A DNA stretch of 41,088 nucleotides. Origin: Clostridiaceae bacterium (GTDB lineage Bacteria; Bacillota; Clostridia; TANB77; CAG-508). A program made the position numbers and the translations under genes. Location of the stretch: the NCBI GenBank assembly GCA_021771025.1, contig JAETPW010000016.1, positions 1 to 41,088 of the forward strand. The letters run 5' to 3'. How positions within the stretch are numbered: the stretch's first letter is position 1; every line of letters starts with the position of its first letter. Below are positions 17,183 through 23,705 of this stretch, piece after piece. The notes beneath the pieces are model-generated. The model saw only the letters and a list, made by a program, of their open reading frames with translations. It was not told where the DNA came from and searched no databases.

Positions 17183-17289
17183 TAGGGGAAACTTTTTTCC
17201 CCTATCTAACCTAGGTAGACTTTTCAAGTTTATCAATTTTAGTGAAGGAGGATGTGCTTAGCTTAACAGCTAACATATGCTAAAGAAAG
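17183..17289 (+). promoter_or_regulatory. Hairpin, then a strong ribosome binding site with a 9-codon mini-frame
   Basis: TAGGGGAA/TTCCCCTA (17183-17204) is a hairpin without a T-run. Farther on, AAGGAGG (17245-17251) lies about 39 bases before the next gene's ATG, too far to act directly. A GTG at 17254 opens a 9-codon frame (VLSLTANIC) ending 6 bases before that ATG, in the same frame. TTAGC (17258-17262) can pair with either AGCTAA or GCTAA further on, so the segment can fold in two ways. Confidence 0.4.
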
Positions 17290-18117
17290 ATGAATTATCC
17301 ATTTTTTGAGTTATTAACGTATTTTGTCATTTATTCCTTTGCAGGATGGGTGATGGAATCTATTTTTCGAAGCTTTTGTGAAAAAAAGTGGATTAATACA
17401 GGATTTTTAAATGGTCCATTTTGCCCTATTTATGGAATAGGGGCTATCATTATGTATGTTTTCTTAGAAGGATTTAAAGACAACTTTATTCTCCTATTTG
17501 TGATGAGTTTTTTTGTCTTAACCATATGGGAATATCTAGTGGGATGTTTTTTAGAAAAAGTATTTCAAACGAAATATTGGGACTATTCAGATCACAAATT
17601 CAATTTTCAAGGAAGAATCTGTTTAAGCAATTCTTTGTATTGGGGTATTTTAGGAATTGTCTTTATTTGCTTTATTCATCCATTTGTTAGGCAGAAATTA
17701 GCTTTAATTGATGCAGGGTGGATTCAAGTGATTGTTACTGTAACAGCAGTTCTTATGCTGATTGATGCAATTGTCAGTGTGATTAAACTAAAAACCATTC
17801 AAAATACACTGGATAAAATTGAAGCCTTAAACCATCAAATTAAAGAAAAATTAGAAGAATTAAAAACCATTAATTCAAATAAAGAAGAAGAAAAATTATC
17901 CGTAAAAGAAAACCTACAAAAACTAGTAGAAGAAATGGATCAGCGAAAAAATCAGACGATTCGTCGTTTGTATCGACGAGTGTATCGATTAAAAAAAGCA
18001 TTTCCCGCTATTGATACAAAGGAAATAACAGAAGTATTAAATAAAAAAATTGAATTCAAACGAAAAGAAAAAGAAAATAAGAAAAAAGAAGCAAAAGAAA
18101 AAAGGAGGCAAACATGA
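17290..18117 (+). CDS. CmpB-type (putative ABC transporter permease) membrane protein
   Basis: 275 aa. The N-terminal part, with FAGWVMESIFRS, INTGFLNGPFCPIYGIGA and WEYLVGCFLEKVF, matches the PF06541 family (putative ABC-transporter type IV, CmpB). About five to six membrane segments lie between residues 8 and 170. The C-terminal 100 residues form a charged coiled coil (KIEALNHQIKEKLEELK) ending in a Lys/Glu-rich tail. The function of this family is not established and no ATPase partner is present. The start has only a weak AAAGAAAG upstream, which makes the leader arrangement unusual. Its stop overlaps the next gene's ATG by 4 bases, indicating translational coupling. Confidence 0.85.
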   Translation: MNYPFFELLTYFVIYSFAGWVMESIFRSFCEKKWINTGFLNGPFCPIYGIGAIIMYVFLEGFKDNFILLFVMSFFVLTIWEYLVGCFLEKVFQTKYWDYSDHKFNFQGRICLSNSLYWGILGIVFICFIHPFVRQKLALIDAGWIQVIVTVTAVLMLIDAIVSVIKLKTIQNTLDKIEALNHQIKEKLEELKTINSNKEEEKLSVKENLQKLVEEMDQRKNQTIRRLYRRVYRLKKAFPAIDTKEITEVLNKKIEFKRKEKENKKKEAKEKRRQT

Positions 18118-19055
18118 TTCAGGAAATTTATATTATTGATGATGATGATTCTTCTATTTTAGTCTTTCGCGAATTATTTAGAGGAGATCAAGATTTTAAA
18201 TTTATTAGTGTTAAATCTGACCAAATCGATGTAGCCTTAAAAAATATTCCTGCTATCATCATTATTAATGAAGATGCCATTGAAGTAGATGTAGTAGAAC
18301 TATGTCAAAAAATACGTAATGATGATGATAACAGCATTACGCCAGTTATTGTGGTATCGTCTAATAGCGACCAAGACCATCGAATCAAAATTTTAGAGCA
18401 ATCCATAGAATATTACGTAAAAAAACCAGTTAATGAACGTTATTTATATTACACAGTAAAAAATTTATCTCGATTAATGACAATAAATCGTCGAATTAGT
18501 CCATTAACAGGCCTTCCTGGCAATGTTCAAATACATGCTGAATTAAAGAAACGATTATCCAATAAAGAGGCATTTTGTGTTCTTTACTTAGACTTAGACA
18601 ATTTCAAAGCTTATAATGATGTTTATGGATTTTTAAAAGGAGACGAAATTATCAAATTTACAGCAGATACCATACTAACTTGCGTACACGAGCTAGTAAC
18701 AGATGGTTCATTTGTAGGTCATATTGGAGGAGATGACTTTGTTGCTATCATTTCAGGAACTTCCTGTGAAAAATTATGCCAAAGCATCATTGCTCACTTT
18801 GACGAAAAGGTAACCTCTTTCTTTACGCCAGAAGATGTAGAAAAAGGTTATATAGAAGTAGCTAATCGAAAAGGAATCATCGAGCAATTTCCATTAACAG
18901 CCATATCCATAGGAGTAGTAGTAGCAGACGTAAATCGTTTCTATAATATGTTAGAAATAGGAGAAATAGGAGCTCAAGTTAAGCATGCAGCCAAATCAGT
19001 AATTGGTAGCAGTTATGCTATAGACCGTAGAAAAATAAATGAATTAGGGAAATAA
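18114..19055 (+). CDS. Pseudo-receiver plus GGDEF (diguanylate cyclase-like) protein
   Basis: 313 aa. Residues 1-120 form a response-regulator receiver fold: acidic cluster IIDDDD near 7-12 and the conserved KP at 104-105. The phosphoacceptor position in IIIINED carries Asn52 rather than Asp, so ordinary phosphorylation is unlikely. Residues about 128-313 are a GGDEF domain with LDLDNFKAYND (Asp160, Asp162) and the signature GGDDF at 205-209, a permissible variant for cyclic-di-GMP synthesis. No RxxD inhibitory site is seen five residues upstream. Overlap with the CmpB-type gene (ATGA) suggests the two work together, perhaps a membrane-linked signal input. The last codons and stop lie inside a GGGAC repeat. 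Confidence 0.92.
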   Translation: MIQEIYIIDDDDSSILVFRELFRGDQDFKFISVKSDQIDVALKNIPAIIIINEDAIEVDVVELCQKIRNDDDNSITPVIVVSSNSDQDHRIKILEQSIEYYVKKPVNERYLYYTVKNLSRLMTINRRISPLTGLPGNVQIHAELKKRLSNKEAFCVLYLDLDNFKAYNDVYGFLKGDEIIKFTADTILTCVHELVTDGSFVGHIGGDDFVAIISGTSCEKLCQSIIAHFDEKVTSFFTPEDVEKGYIEVANRKGIIEQFPLTAISIGVVVADVNRFYNMLEIGEIGAQVKHAAKSVIGSSYAIDRRKINELGK

Positions 19056-19092
19056 AGGGGACGCCCTTTTTTTCCCTAGCTAAAATTTCCCT
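19045..19092 (+). repeat. GGGAC repeat, subfamily C, overlapping the GGDEF gene end
   Basis: TAGGGAAA (19045-19052) pairs with TTTCCCTA (19071-19078) around GGGGACGCCC; a further AAAATTTCCCTA follows. It matches 25442-25490 and both arms of 28264-28460. The final Leu-Gly-Lys-stop codons of the GGDEF gene are encoded by the repeat. Confidence 0.8.
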
Positions 19093-19177
19093 ATTTGTAT
19101 TTTCATAAAATAAGAATAAAACGAACTTTTTCTAAATAACATATAGAAAGAGTTTTTTGCGTTTTAGGAGGCGTTAT

Positions 19178-19896
19178 ATGATTGTGATGAATCGAAAGAG
19201 AATTAGTGTCATCGTGTTAGTTATTTTAGTGGGAATATTTACTTTTTCTTATCAAGCAACAAAAGATAGCCAGAAAGAATCCTTACCAGTTACCTCTACT
19301 CCTGTATCAGGAAAAGTTGTTGTTCTTGATGCACGGTCATCGGAGTACCTGATGAAGGAGCACAAAGTAGTAATGGGACAACAGAAGCGGAAACCAATTT
19401 AAAAATTACCTTAAAAGTGCAAAAATTATTAGAACAAAGTGGGTGTAAAGTCATTTTAACAAGGTCAGATGAAAATGCTATTTATGATTTAGATAGTCAA
19501 ACATTAAAGCAAAAAAAGATTTCAGATATCCGCAATCGCGTAAAAATAGGAAATAATTCATCGGCAGATATTTTTGTGTCTATTCATCTTAATAAAATAC
19601 CACAGCAACAATATTATGGCTGGCAATGTTTCTATCAGACAAAAAATGAACAAAGTCAGAAGTTAGCCAAACAATTGCAACAGAATTTAAATGAATCTAT
19701 TCAAAAAGAGAACCATCGTGTAGCGATGAAAATTGATAATGTGTATATTGTTAAGCATGTAGAAATTCCCTTATCTATTGTTGAATGTGGATTTTTATCA
19801 AATCCAGAAGAAGAACAGCAATTGTTAACAGATGAATATCAAGATCGATTGGCTTGGGGGATATATAATGGAATTATTGATTACTTTAATGGTTAG
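19178..19896 (+). pseudogene. N-acetylmuramoyl-L-alanine amidase (CwlD-like), frameshifted
   Basis: Zinc amidase (amidase_3 family) that cleaves the MurNAc-L-Ala bond of peptidoglycan. N-terminal membrane anchor (MNRKRISVIVLVILVGIFTF). The first frame reads VVVLDA and then is lost. Two single C insertions, best placed at 19334 and 19341, interrupt the zinc motif; removing both restores AGHGVPDEGAQSS and joins directly to TNLKITLKVQKLLEQSG. The rest is intact: FVSIHLNK, then IVECGFLSNPEEEQQLL with the catalytic Glu. AGGAGG stands before ATG 19178. Homologues in spore formers act on cortex peptidoglycan. It is either a recent pseudogene or a sequence error, because everything outside the 8-base zone looks conserved. 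Confidence 0.85.
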
Positions 19897-19958
19897 TCTT
19901 TAAATCTTGGTCCAAGAAAAGATATTAACAAACTTGAAAAATCAATTTAGTGGGAAAT

Positions 19959-20001
19959 AAAAACGAATTTGCCTTTAATCGAAAGGTAAAATTCGTTTTT
20001 T
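19959..20001 (+). terminator. Terminator after the amidase gene
   Basis: AAACGAATTT and CCTTT on the left pair with AAAGG and AAATTCGTTT on the right, ending in a T-run. Confidence 0.85.
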
Positions 20002-20056
20002 CATCGAAATATTAACTGGTAAAGCAACAATTAAGATTTTTGACCCAAAAGTTATC

Positions 20057-20085
20057 TTGAAATTTACTATTCCCTGTGCTATACT
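20057..20085 (+). promoter_or_regulatory. Promoter of the epimerase gene
   Basis: TTGAAA (20057-20062), 17-bp spacer, TATACT (20080-20085), 31 bases before the start codon. Confidence 0.7.
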
Positions 20086-20115
20086 ACCAGTAACGAAAGA
20101 GAGGAAGTGGAGACA

Positions 20116-20928
20116 TTGTCCAAAACAGTAAACTATCAAATTTATATCCCCGGAGGAAACGATACCGGTTTTGTACTAGGTACCAATTATACTCAAGAAG
20201 AGCGTAAAATCATTAACGATAAAATCATGGAAAAACACCCAAATGTTGAACAAGTAGGTTTTTTAAGCCAAACCGGTCAGCCATCATTAGAAATGGCAGG
20301 AGGAGAATTTTGTGGAAACGCCACAAGAAGTGCAGCCTATTACTTTTTAGCAGGAAAAGAAGGAAAGCTCACCTTAATGGTAAATGGAAAAGATAAAATA
20401 ACAGCTGGAGTATCGAGCAAGCAAGAAGCATGGTGTGAAATTCCATTACTTAGCAAAGAAGAAGCAGAGAATATGGTTATACCAAGAGAAAACGGAATTT
20501 ATCAAGCCAAAATGAAAGGCATGGTAAGTATCGTAATTCCAGAAGAACAAGCAAAACCATATTTGGCACATCTCGATACCATAAAAGAAGAAACAAGAAA
20601 AATGATCTATCACTATGGCTTGCAAAATAGTGAGGCAGTAGGAGTTATGTACTTAGAAAATGGACAAGGAAAAATCAAAATTCATCCAGTCGTATGGGTA
20701 AATAGTATCGATACCTTATTTTATGAAACAGCCTGTGGTTCAGGAACAACCGCTACTTCTATGGTACAAGCTTATTGCCAAAAGAAAAGTGTTTCTTTAT
20801 CTATTTTGCAACCATCTGGCTATTTTATTGAAGCCAATATTGATTGGAAAGAAGGAACAATTGATAAAGCAGTCATTTCAGGAAAAGTTACTGTTGACCC
20901 TAAGCAGTATGAACTGATTATCGATTAG
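20116..20928 (+). CDS. DapF/CntK-like two-cysteine epimerase
   Basis: Cofactor-independent epimerase/racemase of the diaminopimelate epimerase fold, about 270 aa. The two catalytic cysteines are visible: Cys66 in AGGEFCGNATR and Cys207 in ETACGSGTTA. The AGGEFCGNAT context and the PGGNDT near the N-terminus resemble CntK, the histidine racemase of staphylopine-type metallophore synthesis, as much as classical DapF. No metallophore synthase (CntL/CntM) or lysine-pathway gene is adjacent, so the substrate is open. TTG at 20116 is preferred as start because homology-like sequence (SKTVNYQIYIPGG) begins there. A GTG at 20107 is also in frame but nearly touches the purine-rich GAGAGGAA site. Confidence 0.8.
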   Translation: MSKTVNYQIYIPGGNDTGFVLGTNYTQEERKIINDKIMEKHPNVEQVGFLSQTGQPSLEMAGGEFCGNATRSAAYYFLAGKEGKLTLMVNGKDKITAGVSSKQEAWCEIPLLSKEEAENMVIPRENGIYQAKMKGMVSIVIPEEQAKPYLAHLDTIKEETRKMIYHYGLQNSEAVGVMYLENGQGKIKIHPVVWVNSIDTLFYETACGSGTTATSMVQAYCQKKSVSLSILQPSGYFIEANIDWKEGTIDKAVISGKVTVDPKQYELIID

Positions 20929-21040
20929 TGTTCTAATTTATATTCCTTTATTCTTACGTTACTGGAATATAGGGAAAAATTTCTCCAATAGGAGAGGAAA
21001 AAAAGGGTTTTCTAATTAGTCTGATAAGAATAAAACTTCT

Positions 21041-21072
21041 TAAGCAAGCATATACATATACTAGCTTGTTTA
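21041..21072 (+). promoter_or_regulatory. Hairpin abutting the deacetylase ribosome binding site
   Basis: TAAGCAAGC (21041-21049) pairs with GCTTGTTTA (21064-21072, one G-T). The last paired A is the first base of AGGAGG, so folding could limit ribosome access. Confidence 0.35.
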
Positions 21073-21084
21073 GGAGGTTTTTTT

Positions 21085-21865
21085 ATGTTTTTAGTAATGA
21101 GCAAAGAAAAGATATATGCTTATGGAATATCCCTATTAACCGTAGTGGTTCTTTTTTATGTAGCGACGACCATGGGGGCTACACAAGAAGAGGCAGTATT
21201 AACAGCGGGAGCAGTAAATCGTTATTTACCTATTTATCAAGTTGATACCCCTGATAAAAAGGTAGCTCTTACCCTAAATTGTGCTTGGAATGATTCCGAC
21301 ATAGATCAAATTTTAGCGATTCTGCAAAAGAAACAAGTTAAAGTAACTTTCTTCATGGTGGGAGAATGGATGGAAAAATATCCTGAAGCAGTAAAGAAAA
21401 TAGATGCAGCAGGGCAGAATATCCGGAAGTCATTCTCAATCTCATCCACATGTTAATCAATTAACTTATGAAGAAAATGTAGCAGAAATAGAAAAAAGTA
21501 ACGAAACACTAGAAAAAATAATTGGGAAGCGAACTACGTTATATCGTCCACCATATGGCGAATACAATAACACGGTGATTCAGGCAGCAAATGAAAAAGG
21601 CTATTTTCCTATTCAATGGAACTTAGACACATTAGATTATACCGGATTAACAGGAGATCAAATGTGGAAACGACTAGACGGAAAGTTAAAAAATGGTTCT
21701 ATTATTTTAATGCACAATGGAGCAAAGCATACAGCCGATTCTTTAGAAATGTTAATCGATCAAATTCAAAGCCAAGGGTATAGTATTTGTCCAGTATCAG
21801 AATTAATATACACAGGTATTTACCAAATTGATGTTAATGGTGTACAACATGCGATGTCCAATTAG
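21085..21865 (+). pseudogene. Polysaccharide deacetylase (PdaB-like), frameshifted
   Basis: NodB-fold deacetylase acting on cell-wall glycan. N-terminal membrane anchor, then VALTLNCAWNDSDID and KVTFFMVGEWMEKYPEAV, as in PdaB-type sporulation deacetylases. The first frame ends at 21456. A single extra C at 21423-21424 shifts the frame; without it the protein continues GSHSQSHPHVNQLT (metal-binding HSxxHP), RPPYGEYN, WNLDTLDY and ILMHNGA. AGGAGG lies 7 bases before the ATG. Its last codons and stop (AMSN) fall within a GGGAC repeat. As with the amidase, everything but the indel looks conserved. About 259 aa if repaired. Confidence 0.85.
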
Positions 21866-21890
21866 GGACGTTTCTGTTTTGGATATTTTT
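21854..21890 (+). repeat. GGGAC repeat, subfamily A, overlapping the deacetylase end
   Basis: ATGTCCAATTAGGGACGTTT then CTGTTTTGGATATTT. It shares TGTCCAATTAGGGACGTTTC with the copy after fusA. The repeat supplies the TAG stop of the deacetylase frame. Confidence 0.75.
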
Positions 21891-21998
21891 TATTAAGGCG
21901 AATCTCTAATCAGAAAGATAAAATGAACCAAAAATGGTATAAATTGAAAAAAACGGGAAATCCTATAAACAGAAATAAAAGTTAAGGGGTAAATAACA

Positions 21999-22493
21999 AT
22001 GGCATTCATTGGAATCATTTCAGATCACAAAGAATTTGAACAGATCAAACATAATTTAGCAAAAGCGTTAAACATAGATGATTGGACAATAATATTAATT
22101 CATGATCATAGCATAGCAAATATTAACCATATCAAATTCGATACTATAGTTGCCACTAAAGCTTTACCTAGAAACAATGAATGTAGGCAGTATTGGCAAG
22201 AAATATGTTCCCAAGCACGTTATTTAATTTTAGATGGGAATATTGATTTTTCTGATTTTTTGGTCGGTTCATTAGAAGCAAAAATCATTACGTATGGTTT
22301 TAATCCTAAGTCAACCGTTTTTGCTTCAAGCATAACAGAAGAAAATATGCTCATTGATGTACAAAGAAGTTTTCCAGCAGCAAATGGAAAGTGGGTAGAA
22401 ACAGGAGAGAGAGAGTTTTCTTTACTGGAAAATAAAAAACCATATGATGGATTAATTGTTTTTATTGTTTCTCTTTTATATCAAGGGTTATAG
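21999..22493 (+). CDS. Conserved clostridial-type protein with a Mur-ligase-like segment
   Basis: 164 aa, probably an alpha/beta fold. The N-terminal half alternates hydrophobic strands and helices (MAFIGIISD, WTIILIHD, DTIVATKAL, ARYLILDG). The second half contains KIITYGFNPKSTVFASSIT followed by DVQRSFPAANG and a Glu-rich loop. The YGFNPKSTVTASS-type segment recalls the region after the central domain of Mur ligases, but no ATP-binding GTNGKT motif is present, so ligase activity is not supported. I know similar short proteins only as uncharacterised clostridial ones. AAGGGG lies 8 bases before the ATG. It stands between the deacetylase and the SSB-like gene. Confidence 0.7.
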   Translation: MAFIGIISDHKEFEQIKHNLAKALNIDDWTIILIHDHSIANINHIKFDTIVATKALPRNNECRQYWQEICSQARYLILDGNIDFSDFLVGSLEAKIITYGFNPKSTVFASSITEENMLIDVQRSFPAANGKWVETGEREFSLLENKKPYDGLIVFIVSLLYQGL

Positions 22494-22590
22494 CAGATTA
22501 ATTAACGGGGGTTGAGAAGATAGAAAAGGAAAAATAACGTGGCAATCACAGGAAAGATCTACCTTTTTTGAATAAAATTAACTTTTTATG

Positions 22591-22619
22591 TAGACAAAAT
22601 CAAAAAAATGGTGTATAAT
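22591..22619 (+). promoter_or_regulatory. Promoter of the SSB-like gene
   Basis: TAGACA (22591-22596), 17-bp spacer, TATAAT (22614-22619). Confidence 0.7.
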
Positions 22620-22694
22620 GGTAACTGTAGAAACAAAGAGAAAGCAGTAAGATAAAGATACAATTGAAAAAATAAATTTAGGGAGGAAAAAAAA

Positions 22695-23402
22695 TTGGAT
22701 ACAAATTATTTAGAAAACAACTACTTAACATTAGTAGGAAAAGTTACAGGAGAAAAAAGATTTAGTCATGAAATTTATGGTGAAAGATTTTATGTGTTTG
22801 ATTTAAGTGTACTTCGTTTAAGTGGAAATGCTGATATCATACCAATTACCGTATCAGAACGTTTATTACAGGAAGACACTTTACAAGAAGGAAAAAACTT
22901 ATTAGTAAAAGGTCAATTCCGTTCATACAATAGCTATGAAAATGAAAGAAACAAATTAATATTAACCGTATTTGCAAAAGACATCACTGAGGTGGAAGAA
23001 AAGCTAGAAGACGAAGAAAATGAAATGGTTAAAAAAGATGTAGTTACCAATGAAGTGGTATTAGTTGGTTACATTTGTAAAAAACCAATTTATCGTCAAA
23101 CACCATTTGGAAGAGAAATTGCCGATTTACTATTAGCCGTTAATCGTGCTTACAATAAATCAGACTACATTCCAAGTATTGCTTGGGGAAGAAATGCAAG
23201 ATTTTGCCAAAACCTAGAAGTAGGAACACGCGTAAAAGTAGTAGGAAGAGTTCAATCCAGAACTTACGAAAAGAAATTTGATGATGGAACAGTAGAAACA
23301 AGAGTAGCTTATGAAGTTTCAGTAGGAAGCTTAGAAATTATTGAAGAAAATGATGTTCCTAAAGAAGAAAATCAAGCATCATCTTCAGAAGCGGTTTCTT
23401 AA
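22695..23402 (+). CDS. SSB-like protein with two OB folds
   Basis: 235 aa. Two single-stranded-DNA-binding-type OB folds: residues about 8-105 (LTLVGKVTGEKRF, ENERNKLILTVFAKDI) and about 120-220 (NEVVLVGYICKKPIYRQTP, REIADLLLAVNRAY, YIPSIAWGRNARF, VKVVGRVQSRTYEKKFDDG). The second is the more typical PriB/SSB fold. It lacks the DDDIPF tip of replicative SSB, so it is probably an accessory paralogue rather than the main SSB. TTG start eight bases after GGGAGG. The last 13 codons are duplicated in frame after the stop. Confidence 0.85.
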   Translation: MDTNYLENNYLTLVGKVTGEKRFSHEIYGERFYVFDLSVLRLSGNADIIPITVSERLLQEDTLQEGKNLLVKGQFRSYNSYENERNKLILTVFAKDITEVEEKLEDEENEMVKKDVVTNEVVLVGYICKKPIYRQTPFGREIADLLLAVNRAYNKSDYIPSIAWGRNARFCQNLEVGTRVKVVGRVQSRTYEKKFDDGTVETRVAYEVSVGSLEIIEENDVPKEENQASSSEAVS

Positions 23403-23439
23403 GAAGAAGATCAAGCATCATATTTAAAAGCGGTTTCTT
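23361..23439 (+). repeat. 39-bp imperfect tandem duplication spanning the SSB-like gene stop
   Basis: Two copies with 39-bp period share TCAAGCATCAT and GCGGTTTCTTA. The first encodes KEENQASSSEAVS; the second, in the same frame after TAA, would read EEDQASYLKAVS and then stop again. Confidence 0.8.
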
Positions 23440-23538
23440 AAGTATAAAAGGGAAAAAATAAAACAATAGTGCCATTTACTGTCTTTACTATTTACCTTGA
23501 TTTTGAGGGAATAAAGATGAGGATGTTGGCAGATTGAG

Positions 23539-23576
23539 TAAAAAATTTCATTAACATTGGTTAGTGAAATTTTTTA
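23539..23576 (+). terminator. Terminator after the SSB-like gene
   Basis: TAAAAAATTTCA pairs with TGAAATTTTTTA around a short loop, with further pairing of TTAA/TTAG; six T close the right arm. The 100 bases before it hold only the duplicated gene tail and unremarkable AT-rich sequence. Confidence 0.7.
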
Positions 23577-23635
23577 GTTTCTGTGTTTGGGAAAACATGG
23601 ATTATTTTTTTTAGTTAAATGGTTAAAATAAGTGC

Positions 23636-23664
23636 TTTTCATTTTTAGCTTTTTCTGGTATAAT
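23636..23664 (+). promoter_or_regulatory. Promoter of the GT-C-like gene
   Basis: TTTTCA (23636-23641), 17-bp spacer, TATAAT (23659-23664) with an extended TGG immediately before the -10. Confidence 0.65.
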
Positions 23665-23705
23665 GAGAAAAATAATTAAGAACGAACGAAGGAAGGATGA
23701 ATTCG

